A DNA stretch of 64,000 nt, taken from Angustibacter sp049994355. Lineage in GTDB: Bacteria; Actinomycetota; Actinomycetes; Actinomycetales; Angustibacteraceae. The notes under the pieces were generated by a model. The model was not told the DNA's origin and ran no database searches. It saw nothing but the letters and a program-made list of their open reading frames with translations. This document shows positions 8,079-17,033 of this stretch, in pieces. The translations under genes were made by a program, and so were the position numbers. Position 1 is the stretch's first letter; each line of letters starts with the position of its first letter. The stretch is taken from positions 2,666,001 to 2,730,000 of the forward strand of contig NZ_CP188257.1 of assembly GCF_049994355.1 (NCBI RefSeq), given 5' to 3'.

Positions 8079-9794
8079 ATGCCTGGGCTGCGCAGCTCCG
8101 AGTGGTACGCCGGATCCGACCGCAACGGGTACATCCACCGGGCGTGGATGCGTCGCGGCCTGCCCGAGCACGCGTTCGACGGACGTCCGCACATCGCCAT
8201 CGCCAACACCGCCTCCGACCTGACGCCGTGCAACGCGCACCTGAACGAGGTCGCCGAGAGCGTGAAACAGGGCGTCTACGAGGCGGGCGGCATCCCGCTC
8301 AACCTGCCGGTCGTCTCCCTCGGCGAGACGTTGGTCCGGCCGACGGCCATGCTCTGGCGCAACATGGCCGCGATGGCGATCGAGGAGATGCTCCGGGCCA
8401 ACCCGATCGACGGCGTCGTGCTGCTCGGCGGCTGCGACAAGACGATCCCGGCGCTGCTGATGGGCGCCGCCTCGGTCGACCTGCCCGCCGTGGTGGTCCC
8501 CGGTGGCCCGATGCTGACCGGCACGTTCCGCGGTCAGCCCCTCGGCTGCGGTACCGACGTCTGGCGGCTCTCCGAGGAGGTGCGCGCCGGCACGCTGTCG
8601 CAGGATCAGTTCATCCGGTCCGAGTCGTCGATGATCCGCAGCCGCGGGCACTGCAACACGATGGGCACGGCCTCGACCATGGGACTGGTCGCCGAGGCGC
8701 TGGGCATGGTGCTCCCCGGGCTGGCCGGCACGCCCGCGCCGGACAGCAGGCTGTTGGAGCGCTCGCACGAGACCGGCCGGCTCGCGGTCGAGATGGTCGC
8801 GCAGGGCCGCACCCCCAGCTCGCTGCTCGAGCGCGGCTCGTTCCTCAACGCGATCGTGGCGCTGGCCGCGATCGGTGGCTCGACGAACGCTGTCGTGCAC
8901 CTGCTGGCCATCGCCGGACGGTTGGGGGTGCCGCTGACCCAGGACGACTTCGACGCCACCGGTTCCGGCGTTCCGCTGCTCGTAGACCTGCAGCCGGCCG
9001 GGCGGTTCCTGATGGAGGACCTGCACCGCGCCGGCGGCCTGCTCGCCGTGCTCCAGCAGGTCGAGGACCTGCTCGACCCGACGGCAATCACCGTGACCGG
9101 ACGCCCCCTGGTGAGCTATCTGGCCGGCGCCGAGATCTGGGACCGCGAGGTGATCCGGGTGCGCACAGAACCGTTGCAGCCCAACGCCGGCATCGCGGTG
9201 CTGTACGGCAACCTGGCCCCGGACGGCGCGGTGATCAAACCTGCAGCCGCCTCGGAACACCTGCTGCAGCACCGCGGGAGAGCAGTGGTCTTCGACTCCA
9301 TCGAGGACATGCACGCCCGGATCGACGACCCCGACCTGGAGGTGGACGCCGACAGCGTGCTGGTCCTACGGGGCTGCGGCCCCAAGGGCTACCCGGGCAT
9401 GCCGGAGGTCGCGAACATGCCGCTGCCCAAGAAGCTGCTGGAGCAGGGCGTGCGCGACATGGTCCGGATCTGCGACGGCCGGATGAGCGGCACGGCCTAC
9501 GGCACCGTCGTCCTGCACGTGTCCCCCGAGGCTGCGGCCGGTGGGCCGCTGGCCCGGGTCGAGACCGGGGACGTCGTCGTCCTCGACGTGCCCAACCGCA
9601 CGCTGTCGGTCGACGTCACGGCGGCCGAGCTCGACGCCCGGCCGGCCGATCCCGCCACCGTGCAGGCGTTCGCCGCCCCCGCCAGGGGCTGGGAGCGGCT
9701 CTACGTGGATCATGTCACCCAGGCGCACAGCGGCGCGGACCTGGACTTCCTGCAGGGCGCCAGCGGCACCTCGGTGTCCCGCGAGTCGCACTAG
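8079..9794 (+). CDS. IlvD/Edd-family sugar-acid dehydratase (pentonate dehydratase type)
   Basis: 571-residue Fe-S dehydratase that removes water from a sugar acid to give a 2-keto-3-deoxy acid. Three cysteines expected to bind the [2Fe-2S] cluster are present: Cys51 in 'LTPCN', Cys119 in 'GGCDKT' and Cys192 in 'GHCNTMG'. Their spacing of 68 and 73 residues matches, from memory, that of characterised L-arabinonate dehydratase, which favours a sugar acid over dihydroxyacid (IlvD) or 6-phosphogluconate (Edd) as substrate. A GGAAGG lies seven bases before the ATG. It is divergent from the IclR regulator and followed by an SRPBCC gene. Arabinonate, xylonate and fuconate cannot be told apart here. 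Confidence 0.9.
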   Translation: MPGLRSSEWYAGSDRNGYIHRAWMRRGLPEHAFDGRPHIAIANTASDLTPCNAHLNEVAESVKQGVYEAGGIPLNLPVVSLGETLVRPTAMLWRNMAAMAIEEMLRANPIDGVVLLGGCDKTIPALLMGAASVDLPAVVVPGGPMLTGTFRGQPLGCGTDVWRLSEEVRAGTLSQDQFIRSESSMIRSRGHCNTMGTASTMGLVAEALGMVLPGLAGTPAPDSRLLERSHETGRLAVEMVAQGRTPSSLLERGSFLNAIVALAAIGGSTNAVVHLLAIAGRLGVPLTQDDFDATGSGVPLLVDLQPAGRFLMEDLHRAGGLLAVLQQVEDLLDPTAITVTGRPLVSYLAGAEIWDREVIRVRTEPLQPNAGIAVLYGNLAPDGAVIKPAAASEHLLQHRGRAVVFDSIEDMHARIDDPDLEVDADSVLVLRGCGPKGYPGMPEVANMPLPKKLLEQGVRDMVRICDGRMSGTAYGTVVLHVSPEAAAGGPLARVETGDVVVLDVPNRTLSVDVTAAELDARPADPATVQAFAAPARGWERLYVDHVTQAHSGADLDFLQGASGTSVSRESH

Positions 9795-9830
9795 AGCATC
9801 CACCGTCCCTCGATCGAGCCGGGAGTTCCC

Positions 9831-10274
9831 ATGTCAGGACGATTCAGCGGCACCGCAGTGGTCGACCGCCCGATAGCCGAGGTCTTCGACTACCTGGCCG
9901 CCGGCACGAACGACCCGAAGTTCAGCCCGCGGGTGCTCTCCATCCGCAAGGAGCCAGACCGTCCGTCCGCGCTCGGGACGGTGTTCGTCAGCCAGGTCAA
10001 GGACGCCGGGATGAAGACCGACCGGCGGTTCGAGCTGACCGAGTTCCAGGCGCCGACCAGGATTCGCTGGACCGAGCGGTCCAAGAACCTGGTCACCGCC
10101 GACGGCGGCTACGACCTGGAGGACCTGGGTGGAACCCAGACCAGGGTGACGATCTTCAACACGCTGGTCGGCCACGGGTTCGGCAAGCTGATCGCCGGGT
10201 TCGCGGTCAAGGCCGCCGTCAAGGACGCCGATGCACTCGCCCAGCGCATCAAGACCGCCATCGAGGTCGGCTGA
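9831..10274 (+). CDS. SRPBCC (START-like) family protein
   Basis: 147-residue single-domain protein of the polyketide cyclase/SRPBCC type. The opening 'GTAVVDRPIAEVFDYLAAGTND' is the typical first strand and helix, followed by antiparallel strands and a long C-terminal helix ('FGKLIAGFAVKAAVKDADAL'). Such proteins bind small hydrophobic molecules or lipids; most have no known enzyme role. It begins 36 bases after the dehydratase with GGGAG upstream, so it may be co-transcribed, but a link to sugar catabolism is not evident. Confidence 0.85.
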   Translation: MSGRFSGTAVVDRPIAEVFDYLAAGTNDPKFSPRVLSIRKEPDRPSALGTVFVSQVKDAGMKTDRRFELTEFQAPTRIRWTERSKNLVTADGGYDLEDLGGTQTRVTIFNTLVGHGFGKLIAGFAVKAAVKDADALAQRIKTAIEVG

Positions 10275-10362
10275 CACCCAGCCGGACTCACAGCCTGCAA
10301 CCAGATCAGGTTCAGGAAGCCGGTCCACACTGTGCGTCGTCGACGACTTCCCAGGAGTGGCC

Positions 10363-10749
10363 ATGACCGACACACCGCCGAGCGAGACCCCGCCGAGCGA
10401 GCCGCCCGCCGAGCACCGAGGTTGGCGCGGTCGGGCGGACCGGCTCGGTGAACGGGTCACCCGCAGCCGCGTCTCGACCGTCAGCACGGCCGTCGCGCTG
10501 CTGCTGGTCGGTGGGATCGCGGGCTTCGGGATCGCGGCCGCGACGGACGGGTCGGACCCCCACTCCGACCGTGGCCGGCTCTCCGAGTCCCAGCGCGGCC
10601 ACCACGGCGAGCGCGGCGGGCCGATGCAGCGGCAAGGTCAGGATGGCGGACCCGGCTGGCCGGGTGGGCAGGGGCCGAAGGGCGGTCCCGGCGGTGGGAA
10701 CTGGGGTGGGAACGGCGGTGGGAACGGCGGGCGCCCAGGCGCCCGGTGA
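10363..10749 (+). CDS. Small single-pass membrane protein with Gly-rich tail
   Basis: 128 residues from the ATG at 10363, which has an AGGAG-like site upstream. The N-terminus is Pro/Ser/Glu rich, then a basic stretch, one membrane helix at about residues 42-62 ('VALLLVGGIAGFGIAAA'), and a disordered tail dominated by Gly, Asn, Arg and Gln. No catalytic motif is visible. The same layout (cytoplasmic N-terminus, one helix, Gly-rich outer tail) is common among small actinobacterial envelope proteins of unknown role. It converges on the LAL regulator gene. Confidence 0.7.
   Translation: MTDTPPSETPPSEPPAEHRGWRGRADRLGERVTRSRVSTVSTAVALLLVGGIAGFGIAAATDGSDPHSDRGRLSESQRGHHGERGGPMQRQGQDGGPGWPGGQGPKGGPGGGNWGGNGGGNGGRPGAR
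10728..10745. terminator. Short GC hairpin at end of convergent genes
   Basis: CGGGCGCC and GGCGCCCG form a perfect eight-pair stem with a two-base centre at the very end of the small membrane protein gene and just before the stop of the opposing LAL gene. It could end transcription from the left, though there is no T-tract and it lies inside coding sequence. Confidence 0.25.
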
Positions 10750-10756
10750 CCGCGAG

Positions 10757-13000
10757 CTAGGGATGCAGCCCGAGGGCGTGGATGCGGTCCACTGCCTCGC
10801 CCCGAGACGACACGCCGAGCTTGCGATACAGCGAGAGGACCTGGCTCTTCACGGTGTGCCGTGACACGAACAGCCGCTCCCCCATCTCGCGCAAGGTCAG
10901 ATGGGTCGCGAGCAGCGGCACCAGCCTCAGCTCGGCCGTGGTCAGTGACGACGCGCCCGTGGTGACGCCGGTGAACTGTGCGACGTTCTTCCTCAGGCCG
11001 GCCACCTCGTCGGCCAGCCGCCCGAGGTTCGGTCGCTGCTGGAGGATGGCGGCTGCCTGGTCCAGGACCGCTTCGGCCCCGGCGACGTCGACGAGCACGA
11101 AGTAGGCGGTAGCCAGCTCGATCAGGGCCAGCGCGGAGACGACGGGCAGCGCGTAGGTGAGCAGCGGTCTGAGGTTGGCCGCCTTCCTGGCCAGCCGCCG
11201 GGCGCTCGGGATGTCGCCTCGCTCGGCCGCCGACCGGGCACCCGCCGCGAGCACCAGGGAACTCGTCCAGTAGCGGTCGAAGCCTCGGGACTCCACGGTG
11301 TCCACGGCATCACGAAGCAGTGGCTCCGCGGCGGCGGGATTCCCCGCGCGGGACGCGACCACGGCACGTTCGGCCTGGACGAGGGTCGCCAACGGCAGGC
11401 TGTCGGCGCCCACCGCACTGTCGTACGCATGCGCCAGCAGGGTGTCCGCAGTGCCGAGGTCGCCGTCGAGGAGGTGCGAGAGTCCCTCCACCTGGTCCAT
11501 CGTCGCCCGGTACGGGCTGACCGGGCTCAGGCCTCGCAAGGCGGCCTGGGCGTCGTCGCGCATGGCGGCCGGACCGTCCCGGCACAGCAGCGCCCGCAGA
11601 TAGGCCAGCGTTCCCTCCACGGTGCTGCCGTCCGGGAGGGTGCCGGTTCGCGGCTGTCGTTCGGCGACGTCCGTCCATCGCTCCGCCTCGGGTTGGCGGC
11701 CGAGCAGGGCGAAGATAAGGGCCCCGTGAGCCGCGATCGCGACGTAGTGCTCGCTGAGCGGGCGGTTGCCGAGCCATTCCATCCAGGCCAGCACCGAGTC
11801 CACCCGTCCGGCGGCCCAGACCGGCTGCATGATCTCCAGCACCAGCTCGGTCACGAGCTCCACGTCCTCGGCCACCTGAGCGTGCCGGATGGCCGTCTCG
11901 GGCATCCCGTTCGCGGCGTGCCAGGCGGCCGCCCGAGAGTTCAGCAGCACGATCTCGTCCGGGTGCTCAGCCCGCAGCTCCGCCTCGAGCAGCTCGTGCA
12001 GCAGGTGGTGGTAGCGGTACCACCCCCGCCGGCGGTCGAGGGGCACAACGAGAAGGTTCCGGCTCTCCAGCTCCGCCAGCACGTGCGCCGAGCCGGACTG
12101 TCCCGTCACGGCGTCGCAGAGCGGGCCTGACATCCGGTCCAGAACCGAGGTACGAAGCAGGAACTCACGACGTGGCTGGTCGAGCGATGCCAGCAGCTCC
12201 GTGCGCAGGTAGTCGCTCATCAGGCGGTCGTCGCCGGTGAAGCCGAGCTCGTCCAGCGTCAGTGCCTCGGACCTGAGGGCGAGAGCCGCGAGGTACAGCG
12301 CCACCGGCCAGCCCTCGGTACGCCGCAGCAGGTCGGCGACCGCGTCGTCCGTCAGGGACACACCGGCGCCACGCAGCAGGTCGCGGGCCTCGCCCGACGT
12401 CATGCCGAGATCTGCCGCCCCGATCTCGAACAGCTGGCCTCGACTGCGCAGCCGCGAGATGGGGACCGGGATCTCGCCCCGCGAGGCCAGCGCGAGCTGC
12501 CAGCCGGCCGGTAGCCGCAGCGCGAACTCGGCGATCGTCGAGCGGCTCTCCGGGCTGATCAGCGCTTCGAGGTGGTCGAGCATCACGAGCACCGGTCCTG
12601 GCACGGAGTCGAATGCGCTGACCAGTGCGGGGACCGCATCGATGCCCGCGCCGGCAGTGGCCAGCACCCGCGCCGCCGCCGGACCGACTGGCCCGATCCC
12701 CTCGAGCGAGCGCAGCACCGCAGTCCAGAGGGCCACCGGATCATCGGAGAGCAGGTCGCAGGACACCCAGGCCACCCGCGGACTGCGTCGAGCCGCCCAC
12801 TGCGCCAGCAACGTCGTCTTGCCGTAGCCGGGTGGGGCGAGGATCGACACCACAGGCTCCTGGGCGGCCACGAGCCGGTCGACGAGACTGGACCGGACGA
12901 CGACGCCTGGCCGCTGTTGCGGGACGCGAAGGATGGCGCGACCCAGCGTCGACGCAGTCGACGTCGCAGGACCGTGTGCTCGATCCGGACGGGTGCGCAC
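10757..13000 (-). CDS. LAL-type (MalT-like) LuxR transcriptional regulator
   Basis: Large ATP-binding LuxR regulator, 747 residues from GTG at 13000, chosen because AGGGGGA precedes it; a TTG at 13096 is also possible. Walker A is 'APPGYGKTT' near the N-terminus and a Walker B-like 'VLVMLDHLE' follows. The middle is a helical TPR-like sensor region, and the last ~60 residues are a LuxR helix-turn-helix ('TTAELRLVPLLATHLTLREM', then 'VSRHTVKSQVLSLYRKL'). MalT relatives bind a sugar signal and ATP to activate transcription. It is divergent from the glucose-6-phosphate dehydrogenase gene across about 175 bp, so this gene is a likely target. Confidence 0.9.
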   Translation of the reverse strand: MRTRPDRAHGPATSTASTLGRAILRVPQQRPGVVVRSSLVDRLVAAQEPVVSILAPPGYGKTTLLAQWAARRSPRVAWVSCDLLSDDPVALWTAVLRSLEGIGPVGPAAARVLATAGAGIDAVPALVSAFDSVPGPVLVMLDHLEALISPESRSTIAEFALRLPAGWQLALASRGEIPVPISRLRSRGQLFEIGAADLGMTSGEARDLLRGAGVSLTDDAVADLLRRTEGWPVALYLAALALRSEALTLDELGFTGDDRLMSDYLRTELLASLDQPRREFLLRTSVLDRMSGPLCDAVTGQSGSAHVLAELESRNLLVVPLDRRRGWYRYHHLLHELLEAELRAEHPDEIVLLNSRAAAWHAANGMPETAIRHAQVAEDVELVTELVLEIMQPVWAAGRVDSVLAWMEWLGNRPLSEHYVAIAAHGALIFALLGRQPEAERWTDVAERQPRTGTLPDGSTVEGTLAYLRALLCRDGPAAMRDDAQAALRGLSPVSPYRATMDQVEGLSHLLDGDLGTADTLLAHAYDSAVGADSLPLATLVQAERAVVASRAGNPAAAEPLLRDAVDTVESRGFDRYWTSSLVLAAGARSAAERGDIPSARRLARKAANLRPLLTYALPVVSALALIELATAYFVLVDVAGAEAVLDQAAAILQQRPNLGRLADEVAGLRKNVAQFTGVTTGASSLTTAELRLVPLLATHLTLREMGERLFVSRHTVKSQVLSLYRKLGVSSRGEAVDRIHALGLHP

Positions 13001-13175
13001 CCGTCCCCCTGCCGCACTGGGCACGCCTCGAACGTACCCGTACGCGGTCCGAACGATCAACGCACCCGCCCTTTCATGCCATCTGGGCGATGCCAACCGC
13101 CGAACCCTGCTGCAGAGTTGGTCAGGTGCTCATGGCGCACTGGCGCTTCCCCGCGGAACGACGATGGAGGAACCG

Positions 13176-14573
13176 ATGACGACCACCGGCACGACGCAGA
13201 GCCAGGCGACCGACGTCCTCGTGGTGTTCGGGATCACCGGCGACCTCGCGCGCGTCATGACGTTCCGATCGCTCTACCGGCTCGAGGCAAGAGGTCTGCT
13301 CGACTGCCCGATCGTCGGCGTCGCGGTGGACGCCTGGACCGTCGAGCAGCTGGTGCAGCGCGCTCGGGAATCCATCGTCGCCACCGGGGAGCAACTCGAT
13401 GAGACGGTGTTCGGGCGGCTGGCCGCCCGGTTCTCGTACGTGCACGGCGACTTCACCGACGACGCGACGTACGGCCTGGTGGCAGATGCGATCAAGGGCG
13501 ACCGGACACCGGTCTTCTACCTGGAGGTCCCGCCGTTCCTGTTCGGGACCGTGGTCAAGGGGCTGTCGGATGCCGGACTGACCGACGGGGCCCGCGTCGT
13601 CGTGGAGAAGCCGTTCGGCAGTGACGCGGCGACCGCGCGCGCGCTGGCCGCCGAGCTGCACCAGTTCATCGACGAGTCGCAGCTGTTCCGAATCGACCAC
13701 TACCTGGGAAAGATGGGGATCGACGAGATCCTGCACCTGCGCTTCGCCAACGCGATCTTCGAGCCGTTGTGGAGCCGGGACTACCTCGATTGCGTGCAGA
13801 TCACCATGGCCGAGAGCTTCGGGGTGGACGACCGCGGACACTTCTACGACCCGGTCGGGGCCTTGCGGGACGTCGTAGTGAACCACCTGATGCAGCTGGT
13901 CTCCGCCGCCGCCATGGAACCGCCGGCCCGTGGCGACCTGCGCAGCGTCAAGGAGGCCCAGACCACGCTGTTCCGGGCGGTCCGCGAGGCCGACCCCGCT
14001 CAGTACGTGCGTGGCCAGTTCGACGGGTACCTCGACGTCAAGGGCGTCGCAGCCGGCTCGACGACTGAGACCTTCACCGCGCTGAGGTTGGACATCGACA
14101 ACTGGCGCTGGGCCGGTGTCCCGTTCTTCATCCGCGCGGGCAAGCGCTTGCCGGTCACCCAGACCGAGCTGCGGCTGGTGTTCAAGCGGGCCCCCAAACT
14201 CGGCTTCCCCTGGTCGAACAGCCCGGTGCCGAACCAGGTGGTCATCCGCCTCGACCCCTCGACCGGGATCCGGCTGCTCTTGCACGCAGAGCGCGCCGAC
14301 GTCACCGAGGAAGGTGTCATCAACCTCGACATGACCTTCGCCGACGAGGGTGGCGAAGGCGCCACACCGTACGAGGTGCTGCTACACGCCGCGATGGTCG
14401 GCGACGGGACGCGGTTCGCACGGCAGGACGGCGTCGAGGAGACCTGGCGGGTCATGCAGCCGCTGCTCGACGCGCCACCTCCCGTGCAGGCGTACGCGCC
14501 TGGTACCTGGGGACCGCAGACCGCAGAGGCCCTCACCGCCGAGTACGGCGGCTGGCACGGCCCCTGGCTCTGA
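13176..14573 (+). CDS. zwf: Glucose-6-phosphate dehydrogenase family protein
   Basis: 465-residue protein of the G6PDH family, which oxidises glucose-6-phosphate to the lactone with NADP. The cofactor motif 'FGITGDLAR' and the active-site segment 'FRIDHYLGK' are present, as are 'EKPFGSD' and 'YDPVGALRDVVVNH'. The start at 13176 follows GGAGGA; an ATG at 13164 has no such site. The usual 'ARRKL' after the cofactor motif is 'ARVMT', and 'GKMGIDEI' replaces the common 'GKETVQN'. This marks a divergent paralogue rather than the housekeeping enzyme beside gnd or opcA, so cofactor or substrate preference may differ. It is divergent from the LAL regulator. Confidence 0.87.
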   Translation: MTTTGTTQSQATDVLVVFGITGDLARVMTFRSLYRLEARGLLDCPIVGVAVDAWTVEQLVQRARESIVATGEQLDETVFGRLAARFSYVHGDFTDDATYGLVADAIKGDRTPVFYLEVPPFLFGTVVKGLSDAGLTDGARVVVEKPFGSDAATARALAAELHQFIDESQLFRIDHYLGKMGIDEILHLRFANAIFEPLWSRDYLDCVQITMAESFGVDDRGHFYDPVGALRDVVVNHLMQLVSAAAMEPPARGDLRSVKEAQTTLFRAVREADPAQYVRGQFDGYLDVKGVAAGSTTETFTALRLDIDNWRWAGVPFFIRAGKRLPVTQTELRLVFKRAPKLGFPWSNSPVPNQVVIRLDPSTGIRLLLHAERADVTEEGVINLDMTFADEGGEGATPYEVLLHAAMVGDGTRFARQDGVEETWRVMQPLLDAPPPVQAYAPGTWGPQTAEALTAEYGGWHGPWL

Positions 14574-14609
14574 CCCGCGAGTCAGTAGCGCTCGCGACCG
14601 ACATCGCAG

Positions 14610-14653
14610 TTCGTAGGCGGTTTCTGGGAAGTTCGTCTGCGGTTGCTGGGAAA
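14610..14653. repeat. Tandem 22-bp direct repeats
   Basis: Two adjacent 22-base units, both built on TTCGT..GCGGTT.CTGGGAA, match in 18 of 22 positions. They lie between the G6PDH gene and the next rightward gene, about 85 bases before its likely start. The period of two helical turns would suit a dimeric or tandem-binding regulator. Confidence 0.5.
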
Positions 14654-14736
14654 GCGGTCACGGGCCGGTGTCGACCTGGTATCAGCTGACGGAGAAGCCG
14701 GTTATTCGGTTCGTTTCGGGCCACGTCGACCGCACG

Positions 14737-15372
14737 ATGGACCGCATGGACGACTCGAGCGGCTCGCCGCGCACGACGGTCCGGCACCCGAGGGCCGCTC
14801 TCCTGGTGCCCGCCGCCAGTCTGTACGCGGCGGCCGTGGAGGGACGCTGGGGCCAGGTTGCCGTCGTCTGCGAACATGCCGCGCCGGGTTCGCTGCGCGC
14901 CGCCGGCTCAGCGGTGGACCGTCTGGAGCACTTCGCGGCGGGAACCGGTCTGGTGTTCGGCCCGGCGACCCTGCTCGGGTACACCAGCGAGCCCGGCGCG
15001 GTGACGTTCCACGCGACCGCGGCCCAGGCCATCCAGCTCCTCGACCTGTTCCGCCGAGTCCTGCTCGGCCAGTGGTGCGAGGTCGCGCACGTCGCCACGG
15101 TGCACGCACGCAACGCCGTTCCGCCCCTGGTCGAGTCCGCGATCTGCGACCTCCGCACGGAGCTGGCGACGCCGGGAGCATTCCCGCACTGCCGCGGTTG
15201 GTTGTGGCCGCTGCGCAGGGCCCCGCTGCCGGCGCGAGTCGCCCACCACGCGTGGAGCCAGCTCACCGGTGGTCTGGGTGGTGTTCCACTGTTCGGGCTC
15301 CCGTACGGCCCCCTGACCGTGCGGACGAACGCACCGCTGGCTTCGGGTCGCCAGCCGGCACCGGTCGACTAG
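14737..15372 (+). CDS. Hypothetical protein
   Basis: Not recognised. The frame gives 211 residues from the ATG at 14737; a GTG at 14668 would add 23. The predicted protein is soluble, Ala/Leu/Val rich in the first two thirds with several probable helices ('AAQAIQLLDLFRRVLLGQW', 'PPLVESAICDLRTEL'), and ends in a Gly/Pro-rich tail. No signal peptide, membrane helix or catalytic motif is visible. It stands alone between the G6PDH gene and the convergent GMC gene, behind tandem 22-bp repeats. Coding character is supported by length and GC-rich third positions only. Confidence 0.55.
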   Translation: MDRMDDSSGSPRTTVRHPRAALLVPAASLYAAAVEGRWGQVAVVCEHAAPGSLRAAGSAVDRLEHFAAGTGLVFGPATLLGYTSEPGAVTFHATAAQAIQLLDLFRRVLLGQWCEVAHVATVHARNAVPPLVESAICDLRTELATPGAFPHCRGWLWPLRRAPLPARVAHHAWSQLTGGLGGVPLFGLPYGPLTVRTNAPLASGRQPAPVD

Positions 15373-15469
15373 CTCGGCGCGGCGAACAGCCAGGACCCGG
15401 CAGGAATGCCGGCACGGGAAGACGGCGGTCCCCCCGGACGTCGACGCCACGTCGGTTCCTGGCTGCTGC

Positions 15470-17023
15470 TCAGCCCAGGCGCTCGAGCAGGTGGTCCCCG
15501 ACGCGCAACGCGTTGGCCATCACCGTCAGCGCCGGGTTCACGGCACCGATGCTCGGGAAGAAACTGGCGTCGACCACGTAGAGGTTGTCCACATCGTGTG
15601 CCTTGCAGTCGGTGTCCAGGACCGACGTCTGCGGGTCGTGGCCGAAACGGACCGTGCCCGCCTGGTGCGCGCAGCCGGCGACCGGGATGTCGTTCTTCAT
15701 GTAGACGTCGCGCGGGATCAGGTGGTGTGGGTGCATGCCCAGGTGGCTGAGGTGCTTCTTGACCCGGTGGTACAGCTGCTCGAGCGGCTCCCGGTTGTTC
15801 GGCGTGTAGCTGAGCACGATGTTCCCGTCCAGGTCCAAGGTGACCCGGTTGTCCGGGCTCGGCAGGTCCTCGGTGGACAGCCAGAAGTCCACCGCCCGGT
15901 CGGCCACGTCCTTCAGGGCCAGGGTCGGCGCCAGCTTGGTCTCCAGCGGCTTCTCGCCGCGGTACATCGGAGCGGACGACTTGCCGACCATCTGCACGTT
16001 GCCCATGGGGTAGCCGAAGTCGTCGTCGCCGAAGTAGTAGTCGTTGAGTCCCAAGGTCTTCTGGAACCGCGTGTCGTTCTTCTCCAGCGAGACCGCCAGG
16101 AACGCCCGGCTGTTGTGGAAGACGTAGTTGCGCCCGACCTGGTCCGACCCGTTGGCCAGCCCGCGCGGGTGGGCGTCGCTGCCACTGCTCAGCAGGAGCT
16201 TCGCGGAGTTGGCGGCGCCTGCGGACACGACGACGATCGACGCGCTGAAGCGCTCCTCCCGTCCGTCCACGTCGGCCACCACGGAGGTGACCGTTCGCCC
16301 GCTGGCGTCCGTCTCGAGCCGGCGTACGTGGGCGTTGCGGATCAGCCGGACGTTGTCGTGGAGCAGGGAGGGACGCACCGCGATCACGTCCGCGTCGGAC
16401 TTGGCATGCACCAGGCAGGGAAAGCCGTCACAGGTCGCACACCGGATGCACGCGCTGCGCTCGGGCCTGGCCTCGTCGAGCATGACCCCGCAGGGCGCGT
16501 GGAAGGGATGCAGCCCGGCTCGCCCCAGGTCGTCGAACAGCTGCTGGATCCGGGGCTCGTGCGAGACCGGCGGGAACGGGTACGGCGAGTCGGACGGAGG
16601 GTCCGTAGGGTCCTCGCCACGCGCACCGTGCACCTGGTACAGCTGCTCCGCCTGCGTGTAGTAGGGCTCGAACACGTCGTAACCGACCGGCCACGCCGGC
16701 GACGTCCCACCGTGGTGCGTCAGCTCGCCGAAGTCCAGCAGCCGCAACCGGTACAGCGCGGCGCCGTAGAACTTGGTGGCCCCGCCGACGTAGTAGTGGA
16801 TCTGCGGCTGGAATGCCTTTCCCTCGTGGTCGAACCAGGTGTCCGCGGAGACGTAGCGGTTGTCCACGAACACTGCCCCGGCGTCCCAGTTCTCCGCCTC
16901 CCGTGGCAGCCAGTCACCTCGCTCCAGGATGAGCACGCGCTTTCCTGACGGTGCCAGTCGGTGCGCGAGGGTGCCTCCGCCGGCACCCGATCCCACGATG
17001 ATGACGTCGTAGTCGTCGGCCAT
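15470..17023 (-). CDS. GMC-family flavin oxidoreductase
   Basis: 517-residue FAD enzyme of the glucose-methanol-choline family. The ADP-binding motif 'VIIVGSGAGGGTLAHRL' opens the protein. The active-site His and Asn are likely those in 'AGCAHQAGTVRFG' and 'AVNPALT' near the C-terminus. A Cys-rich segment 'CIRCATCDGFPC' lies near residue 190 and is odd for classical GMC enzymes. The start is supported by GAGGAG. It is the last gene of the cydAB-GH15-NDH2-GMC operon, ten bases after the NDH-2 stop. It probably oxidises a sugar or alcohol and passes electrons to a quinone or another acceptor; the substrate is unknown. Confidence 0.9.
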   Translation of the reverse strand: MADDYDVIIVGSGAGGGTLAHRLAPSGKRVLILERGDWLPREAENWDAGAVFVDNRYVSADTWFDHEGKAFQPQIHYYVGGATKFYGAALYRLRLLDFGELTHHGGTSPAWPVGYDVFEPYYTQAEQLYQVHGARGEDPTDPPSDSPYPFPPVSHEPRIQQLFDDLGRAGLHPFHAPCGVMLDEARPERSACIRCATCDGFPCLVHAKSDADVIAVRPSLLHDNVRLIRNAHVRRLETDASGRTVTSVVADVDGREERFSASIVVVSAGAANSAKLLLSSGSDAHPRGLANGSDQVGRNYVFHNSRAFLAVSLEKNDTRFQKTLGLNDYYFGDDDFGYPMGNVQMVGKSSAPMYRGEKPLETKLAPTLALKDVADRAVDFWLSTEDLPSPDNRVTLDLDGNIVLSYTPNNREPLEQLYHRVKKHLSHLGMHPHHLIPRDVYMKNDIPVAGCAHQAGTVRFGHDPQTSVLDTDCKAHDVDNLYVVDASFFPSIGAVNPALTVMANALRVGDHLLERLG

Positions 17024-17033
17024 GGTGTGCTCC

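Noticed and set aside
12933..13175. N-terminal extension of the G6PDH gene
   Set aside because: The extension overlaps the divergent regulator's coding region, has no family similarity, and a GGAGGA-preceded ATG at 13176 gives the normal N-terminus.
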